Assembly (NCBI RefSeq): GCF_042679305.1
Contig: NZ_JBHTMP010000024.1
Location: 1-64,000 of the forward strand
Length of the DNA: 64,000 bases
DNA from: Micromonospora_H sonneratiae
GTDB taxonomy: Bacteria > Actinomycetota > Actinomycetes > Mycobacteriales > Micromonosporaceae
Direction: 5' to 3'
The notes below the pieces were generated by a model that searched no databases, was not told the origin of the DNA, and worked only from the letters and a program-made list of their open reading frames with translations. This document shows positions 17,154 through 26,450 of this stretch, one piece after another (position 1 is the stretch's first letter; the number at the start of each line of letters is the position of its first letter). The translations under genes were made by a program, and so were the position numbers.

Positions 17154-17990
17154 TCACGAGAAGCGTTCGATCGTGACGGGAATGAGCCCCTGCCTGCGCA
17201 TCTCGGCCGTCAGCTCCCGCAGCAGCGGCCCGATCGTGTCGTCACACCCGCTGGCCAGGTTCGCGGTCACGTCGAGACACCAGGCGGAACCGAGACTGAT
17301 CCGGCGCAGGTCCCAGCTGAAGGCGTCCGCGCCAACGCGGCGGTACGCGGTGCCGATGACCCTGGTCCGTGGATCAGCGGCGTCGTCGGCAACCGTCATC
17401 TGCCAGGTGACCCGCAGGTTCACCAGCCCCTGGCCACCTGGCCCGTTGGCGAACAGGATCCGGTGGACCCGGGTCTCGTGGAAACCGGGGGTGACCTGCC
17501 CGGGGCCCAGCCGCAGCGGCGCCGAAGTGGCCAGTGGCTGACCGTCGCGGAAGTAGCTGCGCAACACGTCCTCATCGGGCAACTCGCCCCCGCCGAGCCG
17601 ACCGTAGACGGCTTCGGCCTCGGGCCGGGAAGCGACGACCACTCGACCACGCAGGTCCGCGTCGACGCGTACGCCACGGCTGAAGGCGGACGCACTCTGC
17701 CAGCGGCGATCGCTCACGGCCCACCCGGCACTGTTGAGCAGAACCGCCGTATGGTCCTCGTCGAGCACGAACTCCTCGACGAGGAGGCCCTCTGGTTGCG
17801 TGGGCTGGTCACCGTACGGGCGCTGGGGGTGGATCAGGTAGTAGTCCAGCAACGCCTGCGAAACCGTGGCGGCCGACAGCGTGGCGGCCGACAGCGTCGC
17901 GGCCCCGCCGGATCGGCGTACGACATCGGACCCGGTCCGCTGGTCGTCATGCCCGCCCTGTCCGTCGCGCAGTGTCGTCACGTCGAGCAT
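17154..17990 (-). CDS. Uncharacterised protein encoded downstream of LysR
   Basis: 278 aa, no signal peptide or membrane helix. The N-terminus carries a five-residue repeat (AATLS, AATLS, AATVS), encoded by a 15-bp repeat at 17866-17910. The rest is a single unassigned domain ending GLIPVTIERFS, with HRILFANGPGGQGLVNLRV in the middle. Its start overlaps the 3' end of the LysR gene by 13 bases, so the two are co-translated. I do not recognise a family. Confidence 0.6.
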   Translation of the reverse strand: MLDVTTLRDGQGGHDDQRTGSDVVRRSGGAATLSAATLSAATVSQALLDYYLIHPQRPYGDQPTQPEGLLVEEFVLDEDHTAVLLNSAGWAVSDRRWQSASAFSRGVRVDADLRGRVVVASRPEAEAVYGRLGGGELPDEDVLRSYFRDGQPLATSAPLRLGPGQVTPGFHETRVHRILFANGPGGQGLVNLRVTWQMTVADDAADPRTRVIGTAYRRVGADAFSWDLRRISLGSAWCLDVTANLASGCDDTIGPLLRELTAEMRRQGLIPVTIERFS

Positions 17991-18928
17991 TCTCGGTCAC
18001 CGACACCCGTCACGCCCGCGCGACTCGCGGGACCGCCCGGGATGCCGATGGCCAGACAGCAGCGGACGAAGTCCCGGACCACGGGGTTGGTGTCGTCGGT
18101 GGTTGCCCAGGCGACACCAACCCGGCTGGGGCTGACCCCGCTGACCGGCCGATACGTGACGCCGGGGCGGGCATAGAAGCGAGCCGACGATTCCGGGGCG
18201 AGGGCGATGCCGTAGCCATTGGCGATCGCGCTGAGCCAGTCATCGGGCTGATCGGTGACCGCGCCGATGCGGACCGGGTGGCCGTCACGTTCGTCGCTGG
18301 CCAACCAGTAGTCCCGCCACCGTCCGGTTTCGGGTGGAGCCGCCACGAACGGCTCGTCCCACAGATCCCGGAAGGGAATCAGTTCACCCGCGGCAAGGGG
18401 ATGTGCCGTGGGAAGCGCCACCCAGCGGGGCTCGGTGAACAACTCCTCCACCCGAAGCTCATCCTGGCCGGGAAAGGGCAACCGCAGCAGGGCGGCGTCG
18501 ACGTCCCCGGTGGCCAGTCCGGCGGTCGGGTCCGTCCAGGTGGCCTGGCGCATGTCCACCCGCCAGCCCGGCCGGCATCGTACGAACGCCGCGATGATGT
18601 CCTGGGTTCCTTCGTTGGCGGCGCTGGCCACGAACCCGATCCGCAGTACCCGGGCTGCCTGGCTGGCAGTGCTCCTGGTCTGCCGGAGCAGCTGATCCCA
18701 GTCGGCCAGCAGGCCGGGCACCCGTTCCGCCAGGACCCGGCCGGGCTCAGTAAGACTCATACCGGCCCGGGACCGCGTGAACAACTGCACACCGAGCTGG
18801 CCTTCCAACTGCTTGATCTGCTTTGTCAGCGCCGGCTGGGACACGAACAGGCGTTCTGCGGCATGGGTCAGGCTCCCGTCTTCCGCCACGGCGATGAAGT
18901 AACGCAACAGCCGGGTGTCAACATCCAT
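17978..18928 (-). CDS. LysR-family transcriptional regulator
   Basis: 316 aa. The N-terminal winged helix is canonical (LLRYFIAVAEDGSLTHAAERL then SQPALTKQIKQLEGQLG), followed by a LysR effector-binding domain (VLRIGFVASAANEG onward) of the CbbR/CynR type. It is transcribed away from the DoxX-like gene at 19045 and shares its promoter region, the usual arrangement for a LysR regulator and target. Ligand unknown. Confidence 0.9.
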   Translation of the reverse strand: MDVDTRLLRYFIAVAEDGSLTHAAERLFVSQPALTKQIKQLEGQLGVQLFTRSRAGMSLTEPGRVLAERVPGLLADWDQLLRQTRSTASQAARVLRIGFVASAANEGTQDIIAAFVRCRPGWRVDMRQATWTDPTAGLATGDVDAALLRLPFPGQDELRVEELFTEPRWVALPTAHPLAAGELIPFRDLWDEPFVAAPPETGRWRDYWLASDERDGHPVRIGAVTDQPDDWLSAIANGYGIALAPESSARFYARPGVTYRPVSGVSPSRVGVAWATTDDTNPVVRDFVRCCLAIGIPGGPASRAGVTGVGDRECST

Positions 18929-19044
18929 TCCAGCAGGTTATAGATGCAGGTATTGGACGTGAAAGGGCTTCTCGGTGAGGCTCGTGGTGGCCAGTCGACA
19001 GCGACTCGCCAATGCCCACAATCCACGGACTTGGCAGGTCGTAC
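18929..19044. promoter_or_regulatory. LysR / DoxX-like divergent promoter region
   Basis: 116 bases between divergent starts. Just upstream of the LysR start the + strand reads TTATAGATGCAGGTATTGG, an ATA-N7-TAT pattern that resembles loose LysR boxes. The site assignment is tentative; the divergent layout is clear. Confidence 0.45.
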
Positions 19045-19395
19045 ATGTTCATCGCATACGTATCCGTCACCGTCGTCACGATCCTGGCCAACGGTGGAAT
19101 CGCCATCGCCGACTTCGCGAGAGCCAGGTTCGTCCTCGCCAACTCGGCTGAGGTGGATGTCCCGCCGTCCTGGATCCCGTTGTTGGCCACGCTCAAGGTA
19201 GCCGGGGCTGTCGGCCTACTAGTCGGACTTCTGGGTGCCCGATTCATCGGCATCGCCGCCGCAATCGGACTTGTCCTGTTCTTCATCGGTGCCGTAGTCG
19301 CGCATATCCGCGCCCGCGTGTTCCACAACATTGCGTTCCCTGGCGCGTACCTGGCGCTGGCCACAGCATCTCTCGTACTTGCCATCGCGAGATGA
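19045..19395 (+). CDS. DoxX-like small membrane protein
   Basis: 116 aa with four membrane segments (~2-20, 43-63, 65-85, 95-113). The pattern ANGGIAIADF near the first helix and LKVAGAVGLLVGLLG in the second are typical of the DoxX_2 group. The family is linked to redox/quinone processes, but the role of this subgroup is unknown. I chose the ATG at 19045 (AGG 6 bases upstream); an ATG at 19012 adds 11 residues. Probable target of the divergent LysR. Confidence 0.75.
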   Translation: MFIAYVSVTVVTILANGGIAIADFARARFVLANSAEVDVPPSWIPLLATLKVAGAVGLLVGLLGARFIGIAAAIGLVLFFIGAVVAHIRARVFHNIAFPGAYLALATASLVLAIAR

Positions 19396-19479
19396 CCACT
19401 AGGACGATCGAGGTGGAGCTGTGCTGATGACCGCACAGCGCCAACCCGGTGGAACGGTGCCGGCTGGCAGGTGGCTGAA

Positions 19480-19950
19480 TCAGGCGAAGTCGTAGACGGT
19501 TACGGCGACGCCACGTTCGCAGAGCGTACGGACGATGATCGGCTCGATCCGTTGCCAGCTACCACCGGCAAGCCCGCAACCGATACGCGGCATGTGCACT
19601 GACGCCTCCAGGGCGAGCACCTGATCACAAAGTGCCACGAGGCAGCGTTCGACGGCGTCGTAGCGGATCGGTGGCCCGTTGCTGCCGGTCCTGATGCCCC
19701 GTTGGCCGACCATGTTCGCCACCCAGACATCGGGGTCGACCCGGACCAGGCGCGTCGCTCCGAGCCCGAAGTCGTTGCCGGCCCGGCCCCGGTGCCATGC
19801 GCGGAAGTCCCGCTCGGGCTCGGACCACCGTTTGGAGATCGCCAGCACGAAGCCCTTGCCCCAGCCGCCGAGGTCGTTGCAGATGTGCGCGATCACCTTC
19901 GGCCCCTTGGCCTGCGGGCTGGTCGCATCGCCCTTGATGATCCGCAGCAT
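19480..19950 (-). CDS. Macrodomain protein (ADP-ribose binding/hydrolysis)
   Basis: 156 aa from MLRIIKGDATSP. It is a single macrodomain: GDATSPQAKGPKVIAHICND is the start of the ADP-ribose pocket, GGWGKGFVLAIS the first phosphate loop, and MPRIGCGLAGGSWQRIEPI the second loop. This resembles the Poa1/TARG1-type subgroup, which removes ADP-ribose 1''-phosphate or glutamate-linked ADP-ribose. An ATG 13 codons upstream is possible but outside the conserved start. No ADP-ribosyltransferase is nearby. Confidence 0.85.
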   Translation of the reverse strand: MLRIIKGDATSPQAKGPKVIAHICNDLGGWGKGFVLAISKRWSEPERDFRAWHRGRAGNDFGLGATRLVRVDPDVWVANMVGQRGIRTGSNGPPIRYDAVERCLVALCDQVLALEASVHMPRIGCGLAGGSWQRIEPIIVRTLCERGVAVTVYDFA

Positions 19951-20083
19951 GGTCACGGCAGCGAGTATGCCCGCCCGGTACGACAGCACCAGCAGGAAAC
20001 GGAGCAGTCCGACGAGGTTGAGGCCGGTCTGGATCTGACGGTCGGTGGCGCAGCGCGGTGCACTGCACGGAACCTCCGTCCGT

Positions 20084-20536
20084 TCAGCGCACGGGGTCGT
20101 GGGTGCCCCGCGACACCTCGGGACGACAGCGACGTACCCGCTCGGCGGCCATCCGACCCCCGACCGCCAGCCCGTACCGTTCCACCGCAGTCAGTCCGTA
20201 CGCCCCGCATGTCGGGGTGAACCGACACTGCCCCGGCCAGTGCGGTGACAGCCATTTGCGGTAACCCCGGATGGCCGCCGATCCCGCCCGGTCCAGTACC
20301 GGCGCCCGGGTGGCCACCGCCGCAGCCGAGCCCAGCGTCAGCAGTGTGGAGAACAGGCCCAGACCGCCGCAGTCGCAGTCGCAGCAACCGTCGGGGTTCC
20401 TGGACCGGTACGTCTTCGCGAACCGGTCCTGCTGCCTCCGGTTCTCCCGGGCCCTCTCCCACATGCGCTTGAGCATGGCCATCATGATCCACCACTGCGG
20501 CGACCGATAGCTGATCAGATCCCCGACGGTGTGCAA
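20084..20536 (-). CDS. yidD: YidD-family membrane insertion factor
   Basis: 150 aa. The C-terminal ~75 residues are the YidD (DUF37) domain with its conserved block RGYRKWLSPHWPGQCRFTPTCG and YGLTAVERYG, ending VRRCRP. The N-terminal ~70 residues are a charged, Cys-rich extension (GCCDCDCGG). In bacteria YidD assists the YidC insertase; usually it lies near rpmH-rnpA-yidC, but here it is isolated and may be a second copy. Internal ATGs at 20485 and 20476 are alternative starts. Confidence 0.85.
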   Translation of the reverse strand: MHTVGDLISYRSPQWWIMMAMLKRMWERARENRRQQDRFAKTYRSRNPDGCCDCDCGGLGLFSTLLTLGSAAAVATRAPVLDRAGSAAIRGYRKWLSPHWPGQCRFTPTCGAYGLTAVERYGLAVGGRMAAERVRRCRPEVSRGTHDPVR

Positions 20537-20586
20537 CAGTGTCAGACACGGCTATCCGCTACCCAGTCGCTGGAGGATCACGGGCA

Positions 20587-21297
20587 ATGGCAACGTACGT
20601 GTTGATCCCCCCTGCGGGCAGCGGCCCCTGGTACTGGCACCTGTTGGCGGCACAGCTACGCGAACGGGGACACGATGTGGTGACCGTCGACCTGCCCTGC
20701 GACGACGACTCTGCGGGGTTGGTGGAGTACGCGGACGCGGCGGTCCGGGCGATCGGGGACCGCACCGAGCTCGTCGTCGTCGCCCAGTCGTTCGGGGCGT
20801 TCACCGGTCCGCTGGTGTGCGACCGGGTCCAGGCGGATCTGCTCGTACTGCTGACGCCGATGGTGCCCTTGCCCGGCGAACCGCCAGGCCAATGGTGGGG
20901 CAACACCGGCTACGAACAGGTGAGACGGGCCCAGGCGGAACGCGAGGGCTGGTCACCGGAGGAGAGCGACGATCCCCGGGTCATCTTCTTCCACGAACTG
21001 CCGCCACGGCTGATCGAGGAGGCCGCGAGCCGGGCCCGGGACCAGTCCGGTACTCCGTTCGAGAAGCCCTGGCCGCTCGACACCTGGCCGAACGTGCCGA
21101 CCCGGGCGCTGCTCTGTCGTGGTGACCGGTTCTTCCCGATCGAGTTCCTGCGGGACCTGGTGTCCAGTCGGCTGGGCATCACCCCGGACGAGATGGACGG
21201 TGGCCACCCGGTCGCCCTGGGTCGGCCGCAGGAGTTGGCCGAACGGCTGGAGGCGATCCGCCAGGACGTTTGCGGGGTCGACTCGACCCGTACCTGA
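20587..21297 (+). CDS. α/β-hydrolase fold esterase
   Basis: 236 aa. The start MATYVLIPPAGSGPWYWHLL gives the oxyanion strand. The nucleophile elbow is AQSFGAF (Ser in a GxSxG-like turn with Ala first), the acid lies near CRGDRFFP, and the catalytic His in DGGHPVALGRP. This matches small EstC/MenH-like hydrolases that often annotate as esterases. GGAGG lies 10 bases before the ATG at 20587; an ATG at 20539 would abut the divergent yidD gene. Confidence 0.8.
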   Translation: MATYVLIPPAGSGPWYWHLLAAQLRERGHDVVTVDLPCDDDSAGLVEYADAAVRAIGDRTELVVVAQSFGAFTGPLVCDRVQADLLVLLTPMVPLPGEPPGQWWGNTGYEQVRRAQAEREGWSPEESDDPRVIFFHELPPRLIEEAASRARDQSGTPFEKPWPLDTWPNVPTRALLCRGDRFFPIEFLRDLVSSRLGITPDEMDGGHPVALGRPQELAERLEAIRQDVCGVDSTRT

Positions 21298-21567
21298 CCG
21301 CCGGGGCGGGAACCCGTCGCAGGACGCCGTACTCGACCAGCCAGGTGACCGCCGACTGCCGACCCGGGTGTGCCCTGGTGACAACCGTGCGCCGCCACGC
21401 CAGCGACGGCACGGTCAAGCGGTTCGGCAGGGATTACCACGGCATCCGTCGAATACGGTATGACCAGGTCATCCTTGCAGCCAAGATCCACACGTCGCTC
21501 TGGTCAGACCTCCGATGATCCGACAGACTCGCAGGAACTGTCTGATGCCGGTCCGAGGAGAGTTGCG
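21298..21567. other. Short gene-free interval upstream of an OmpR-type regulator
   Basis: 270 bases without a credible gene. It presumably carries the promoter of the response regulator at 21568. I see no hairpin strong enough to call. Confidence 0.35.
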
Positions 21568-22224
21568 GTGCGGGTGCTTCTCGTGGAGGACGACCTGCGA
21601 GTCGCATCGGCGTTGTCGTCCGCGATGCGTCGCCGAGGTCACTCGATCATCCACGCCACGACGGCGGCGGAGGCGGTCAAGGTCGGCCCGGTCGACCTGG
21701 TCCTGCTCGACCTCAACCTGCCGGACCGGGACGGCCTGGACGTCTGCCGACAGATCCGCCGGGACAACGAGGACGTGGCGATCATCGCGGTGACCGCCCG
21801 CACCGAGGAACGGGACCGGGTGGCCGGGCTGCGGTCCGGAGCTGACGACTACGTGGTGAAGCCGTACTCGATGGCCGAACTGCTGGCCCGGATCGAGGCG
21901 GTGATGCGGCGTACGGTCCGTGCCCCACGGGTCGAGGCGACGCTCGAGGTCGGCTCCCTGCGCATCGACGCCGGCACCCGCCGGGTGTGGGTGGCGGATC
22001 GGGAGGTGAGCCTGACCCGCAAGGAGTTCGAGCTACTGACGATGCTGGCCCGTCATGCCGGGACGGTCGTGTCCCGCGACCGGCTACTACTGGACATCTG
22101 GCATACGACCTGGGCAGCTGGACGCACGCTCGAGGTCCACGTTGCAGCCCTTCGCGGCAAGCTGGGTGTCACCGGTCTGGTGCAGACCGTACGCGGGGTG
22201 GGTTACCGACTGACGGAAAGATAG
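21568..22224 (+). CDS. OmpR/PhoB-family response regulator, orphan
   Basis: 218 aa. Receiver domain 1-~115 with acidic pocket VLLVEDD, phospho-acceptor LVLLDLNLPDRDG, conserved Thr in AVTART and Lys in YVVKPYS. A winged-helix trans_reg_C domain follows (LTRKEFELLTMLARH...VVSRDRLL...VRGVGYRL). The GTG start at 21568 has GAGGAG 7 bases upstream. No histidine kinase is adjacent, so its partner lies elsewhere. The next gene, a secreted carboxypeptidase, starts 154 bases downstream. Confidence 0.9.
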   Translation: MRVLLVEDDLRVASALSSAMRRRGHSIIHATTAAEAVKVGPVDLVLLDLNLPDRDGLDVCRQIRRDNEDVAIIAVTARTEERDRVAGLRSGADDYVVKPYSMAELLARIEAVMRRTVRAPRVEATLEVGSLRIDAGTRRVWVADREVSLTRKEFELLTMLARHAGTVVSRDRLLLDIWHTTWAAGRTLEVHVAALRGKLGVTGLVQTVRGVGYRLTER

Positions 22225-22378
22225 ATTTCCGTAGATTGAAAACGCAGCGCGACGGACTGGTTGCTCGGGTGACCACAAGTCTCAGATGATCCTCAAGAAT
22301 CCGTGTGCTGCCGAGGTCGAGCCGGGCGGTTGGCGTCTGCTGTCTGCACCTGCTCGACCAAACCCGGTTGGAGGCCCC

Positions 22379-24523
22379 GTGATACATCGACGAAGAGTAC
22401 TGACCGCTCTCCCTGTGCTGTTGGCTGCCGCGCTGGCGGTGACGGCCGTACCAGGAGCGGCGCACGGCAATCCGGCACCATCCACTCAGGACAGCGTCCA
22501 GGCGGCTGCGGAACCGAACCAGGTCCAGGGCCTGACGGTGGTGCAGGCCGATGGCTACGCCACCCTGAAGTGGACCCCGCTGGAAGGCGCCACCGACTAC
22601 CAGATCGAACGTACCCCGGTGGACGACCAGGACGTCGCCACGGGCGCACCGGTGATCACCGGCGTCTGGCGGCCGAACCGTCAGGTCAACCCCGAGGCAC
22701 CGACGTTCGCCGACGCGGGCTTCAACCCCGGCGACCGGTTCCAGTGGCGGGTACGCGCCCGGTTCGGGACCACCGCGCAGCCGTACTCGGCCCCGGTGTC
22801 CGGCACGACCCGCCAACCGTGGGGCGACCCGAACGTGCCGGGCGAGAACCTGCGCACCCAGTGGGAGACCAGCCGCGCCGCCCAGTACACCAGCGACGTC
22901 AACGAGTACGCCTACACGGCCACGATCGACGGACTCAGCGACCGGGTCCGGACGGTGGAGATCGGTCGTACCATTCTCGACCGGCCGATCAACATGCTGG
23001 TCTTCGGCTACCCGAAGCCGCCGGCCACGCCGGAGGCGGTCGCCGCGACCTCGCCGCTGCTGATCAACTGCAACGTGCACGGCAACGAGCCGGGTGACCG
23101 CGAGGCCTGCCTGATCATGGCGCGTCAGCTCGCCTTCGGCCAGGATGTCCGGACGATCGACCTGCTGTCGAACACCACGGTCCTCATCGTCCCGACCATC
23201 AACGGTGACGGCCGCGCTGCCAACACCCGGGGCAACAACGCCGGACAGGACCTCAACCGCGACTACTCGCTCATCCGCCAGCCGGAGACCTTCGCGTTCG
23301 TGAAGATGCTGAAGGAGTACCGGCCGGTGGCCGGCTACGACGGACACGAGTACGGCAACAGCAGCGCCGGTGACCTGCCGATGCTGCCGCCACGGCACCA
23401 GAACGTGGCCAAGGGCATCTTCGACGAGTCGATGAACATGATCGAAGGCCACATGTACGAGCAGGGCGCGAAGGACGGCTGGTGGGCCTGCCCGTACGGC
23501 TGCGTCGGCGGCGGCAACGTGGGGCTGGGCGAGGAGACCATCCTGCGTAACACCCTGGGTCTGAAGAACGTCGTGAACTCCCTGCTCGAGCTGCGCAGCT
23601 CCGGTGGGGTCACCCGGCCCGACGAGGGCAACACGGCGAACAACCGGCGCCGCAAGACCTACTCCGCGGTCTGGACCTTCCAGCAGTTCCTCGACTACCA
23701 CCGGGCCAGCCTGAGCGCGATCAAGCAGACCCGGGGCGAGGCGATCAAGTTCCAGAGCGTGAACGACGGCCGGATCGTCTTCCGTGGCTCGCACGAGATC
23801 CCGGCACACCCGGCACCGCACCCGGGTGACGCCGTCCCGCCGGCCGATGCTCCCCTGCCGTCGCGGATCCTCGAGAACGCGCCCTGTGCGTACCGGCTCA
23901 CCGAGGAGCAGTACCACGGTGAGCGGACCGACGGTCCGGCCGGTAAGCGCACCACGGTCGCGCAGCGGCTGGCCGCGCACGGCTGGAAGGTCGTGAAGAC
24001 CTCCGGCGGGTACATCGTGCCGCTGGCCCAGCCGGAGCGCGGGCTGATCCCGCTGCTGCTCGACGGCGCAGGCGTCGAGAAACTGGTCGACGGCGACCGG
24101 GTCTACCCGACCCTGACCGGCCGGCACAACGGACCGCTGACCGTCACCGGTTTCGCCTGCCTGTCCGGGGCGAGCGTGAACGGCCCGGTCACCGTAGCGC
24201 CGGGAGCCACCCTGGTCGCGACGGGCTCGTCGTTCAACGGCCCGATCAACGCCGCCGGAGCTGCCGGATTCTTCCTCTCCGGAAACACGGTGCACGGCCC
24301 GGTACGCGTCACCAACGTCACCAACGCGGTCTCGCTGATCGACAACAAGGTCTCCGGCCCGGTCGACCTGGCCGCGAACCGCACCGGTGGCGACGTTCCG
24401 TTCGTCGCCGGCAACACCGTCAACGGTCCGCTGAGCTGTGCGTCGAACTCGCCGGCACCGACCAACCTGGAGCTGCGGAACACGGTTTCCGGGCCCCGAT
24501 CCGGCCAGTGTGCGGGGCTGTGA
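22379..24523 (+). CDS. Secreted M14-family zinc carboxypeptidase with C-terminal β-repeat
   Basis: 714 aa. The GTG at 22379 follows GGAGG. A signal peptide (VLTALPVLLAAALAVTAVPGAAHG) is followed by a fibronectin-III-like domain (about 45-140), then the M14 peptidase domain. Zinc ligands appear as HxxE in NVHGNEPGD and the later His in YDGHEYGN. DLNRDYS supplies the conserved substrate-binding Asn-Arg, and SLLELRSSGG contains the probable catalytic Glu. The C-terminal ~150 residues repeat NGPVTV, NGPINA, HGPVRV and SGPVDL units, probably a β-helix. It should hydrolyse C-terminal amino acids from peptides outside the cell. Confidence 0.88.
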   Translation: MIHRRRVLTALPVLLAAALAVTAVPGAAHGNPAPSTQDSVQAAAEPNQVQGLTVVQADGYATLKWTPLEGATDYQIERTPVDDQDVATGAPVITGVWRPNRQVNPEAPTFADAGFNPGDRFQWRVRARFGTTAQPYSAPVSGTTRQPWGDPNVPGENLRTQWETSRAAQYTSDVNEYAYTATIDGLSDRVRTVEIGRTILDRPINMLVFGYPKPPATPEAVAATSPLLINCNVHGNEPGDREACLIMARQLAFGQDVRTIDLLSNTTVLIVPTINGDGRAANTRGNNAGQDLNRDYSLIRQPETFAFVKMLKEYRPVAGYDGHEYGNSSAGDLPMLPPRHQNVAKGIFDESMNMIEGHMYEQGAKDGWWACPYGCVGGGNVGLGEETILRNTLGLKNVVNSLLELRSSGGVTRPDEGNTANNRRRKTYSAVWTFQQFLDYHRASLSAIKQTRGEAIKFQSVNDGRIVFRGSHEIPAHPAPHPGDAVPPADAPLPSRILENAPCAYRLTEEQYHGERTDGPAGKRTTVAQRLAAHGWKVVKTSGGYIVPLAQPERGLIPLLLDGAGVEKLVDGDRVYPTLTGRHNGPLTVTGFACLSGASVNGPVTVAPGATLVATGSSFNGPINAAGAAGFFLSGNTVHGPVRVTNVTNAVSLIDNKVSGPVDLAANRTGGDVPFVAGNTVNGPLSCASNSPAPTNLELRNTVSGPRSGQCAGL

Positions 24524-24637
24524 GCAGCCGGCACCGGTGATCTGATCGAGCACCACACCAAGTAGCCGTACCGGCAGGTCGGGTCCGCGCCCGGCCGGCC
24601 GGTACGGCACCGGTACGAGTCGCCCCTGGAGGAAACC

Positions 24638-25438
24638 GTGTCCGCCCTGTTCCCCTCCCGTCAGTCCGGCACCACCGGTCGGGCCGGCATTACCGATCCG
24701 GCCGGCACTATCGATCCGGCCAGCGTCACCGGTCGGGTCGGCGCCACCGGGCATGCCGCCCGGCGTACCCGGGTCCGACGCGTCCGGGCACACACCACCT
24801 TGCGCCTGGCCGTGGCGGCGTTGGCCGTGACGGTGTTGGCCACCGGCTGTTCCGGTGACGAACCCCGGGCCGGGGCGACGGAGGGCTCGACGGCGGCCAG
24901 CAACTCGGCGGGGGCGGCGAGCGTGACCGGACCGCTGTGCGAAATGTTGCCTTCCGGCACCGATCCGGGAAACCCGGCGGCGCTCACCGGCGAACCCGTG
25001 GACGTGGCACTGCAATGGCTCCCGGTCCTCACCACGTTCGAGGCGGCACTGCGGGCATCCGGGCTGGCTGACGAACTTCGGGCGATGAAGGGTCTGACGA
25101 TCCTCGCACCGACCGACGACGCGTTCAACCGGAAGTTCTCCGAGGACAACCTCGACGAACTGTTCCTGAAGCGTAGGGACGAACTGCGCGACCTGCTCAA
25201 GGCACACGTCGTCGACGGCAGCCGCTCGCTGGCCGACCTGGTGGCCGCCGGCAGCGTCACCACCCTCGACGGCGCGTCCGTCACGGTCACCCGTACGGAT
25301 GCGATGGCGCAGCTCGGTGCGGACGCCGCAACCCTCTGCGTGGACTACCGGGCCACCAACGCGAGGATCCACATCATCAACAAGGTCCTCGGCAAACTTC
25401 CCACCACCGCCGACGGCAGCGGCCACCGGGCCCACTGA
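24638..25438 (+). CDS. Fasciclin-domain lipoprotein
   Basis: 266 aa. The GTG at 24638 has GGAGG 5 bases upstream. A long, repetitive, Gly/Thr-rich leader (~45 residues) precedes a hydrophobic segment and the lipobox LATGCSG, so the mature protein is lipid-anchored at Cys ~71. A FAS1 domain follows with FEAALRASGLADELRAM, LTILAPTDDAFNR (H1 region) and LLKAHVVDG (H2 region), closing with HIINKVLG. FAS1 proteins mediate adhesion or matrix contacts. The long leader before the signal peptide suggests that the true start could be an internal codon. Confidence 0.85.
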   Translation: MSALFPSRQSGTTGRAGITDPAGTIDPASVTGRVGATGHAARRTRVRRVRAHTTLRLAVAALAVTVLATGCSGDEPRAGATEGSTAASNSAGAASVTGPLCEMLPSGTDPGNPAALTGEPVDVALQWLPVLTTFEAALRASGLADELRAMKGLTILAPTDDAFNRKFSEDNLDELFLKRRDELRDLLKAHVVDGSRSLADLVAAGSVTTLDGASVTVTRTDAMAQLGADAATLCVDYRATNARIHIINKVLGKLPTTADGSGHRAH

Positions 25439-25446
25439 TCGGGTAC

Positions 25447-26310
25447 CTACCCTTGGTCCGCAGGTGACCTACGTCGATCGACGAACCGCTCGACCGGTGT
25501 GCGCAGACCGGACCGAAACATCTCCACCGCCTCGTGCGGTGGCACGGCGGAGGCCATGAACAGCACGCTCTCATCGGCCGCAACGTAGATCGAGCCGCCT
25601 CCTCGCCCGCGATGGAAGACGACAACGGCGTCGTCCTCCGGCAGTAGCCGATGTCCGAGCTCGATGTCCGGGGCGATCCGGCGGAACAGTTCGATGCCCC
25701 AGTCGACCAGCCGCCGTTGCCGCCGCTCATCCTCGACATCCGCAGGATCGCCCCCGACCCCGACGGGATCACCCGCACCCGGCTGCGGCGCACCGGCCGG
25801 CACCGCGGTCGGCGGTACCCCTGACGGCGGTGTCCGGACACTGCCGAGCCGGTCCACGATCGCCCCTTCCGGCAGGTCGGCGAAGCTGGCGAACCGCTTG
25901 GCGGTGGAGAGCCAGCGGGCACTCGGAAAGGATGCGGATCGGCTACCGGCCGGCTCGATCCAGTGCAGCACCGGCCCGGCGGGCCCCTGGTCGGTCAGGG
26001 TGAAGCCGTCCCGCAGGGGCTCGTCCGGCGAGGACCGCACCGGCTGCCGACCTGCGGCGCTCTGCACCCAGCCACCGATCTCCCAGAGGAGGTAGCGTCG
26101 TGCCACCTCCAGCCACTCGCTGGTCATCTGCCGGTACCACGCGCCGCCCCGGTCCTGCTTCTCCACGACGAACCAGCCATCCCGCTCGACGATCCTGAGG
26201 AGGACCTCCGCGTCACCGATGCACAGCACCGAGTCGCGGTCGGGCCAGACCGTCACCCGGGCCGGCTGCCCGAAGGCCCGTAGGCGGTCGTCGGCGAGGT
26301 ATCCGGTCAT
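25447..26310 (-). CDS. Uncharacterised two-segment protein
   Basis: 287 aa, no signal peptide or membrane segment. Residues 1-~140 (WPDRDSVLCIGDAEVLLRIVERDGWFVVEKQDRGG start) and ~200-280 (VDWGIELFRRIAPDIELGH, VVVFHRGRGGGSIYVAADESVLFMAS) are separated by a Pro/Gly-rich linker (VPAGAPQPGAGDPVG). The mix of a 'score-like' β segment and aromatic residues is reminiscent of polymorphic-toxin immunity proteins, but I cannot name a family and no toxin gene is adjacent. It converges on the fasciclin gene with only 8 bases between stops. Confidence 0.6.
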   Translation of the reverse strand: MTGYLADDRLRAFGQPARVTVWPDRDSVLCIGDAEVLLRIVERDGWFVVEKQDRGGAWYRQMTSEWLEVARRYLLWEIGGWVQSAAGRQPVRSSPDEPLRDGFTLTDQGPAGPVLHWIEPAGSRSASFPSARWLSTAKRFASFADLPEGAIVDRLGSVRTPPSGVPPTAVPAGAPQPGAGDPVGVGGDPADVEDERRQRRLVDWGIELFRRIAPDIELGHRLLPEDDAVVVFHRGRGGGSIYVAADESVLFMASAVPPHEAVEMFRSGLRTPVERFVDRRRSPADQG

Positions 26311-26450
26311 GGGTCGTCCCTTCCCGTTCGGTCCTGTCGCATGGCAGCGCCCCGACAGGTACGGCAGAAGCTGCCGTCGCGCGCTGGTGGATCACCGTAG
26401 CTCCCGCTGCCAACCACCGGCCGGCTGGCCGAGAGCGGTCCCCGAGCGCC

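Noticed and set aside
22169..25435. A 1088-aa open frame antisense to the carboxypeptidase and fasciclin genes
   Set aside because: It is a GC-rich shadow: low-complexity Arg/Gly/Val composition, no family motif, and it is antisense to two well-supported genes.
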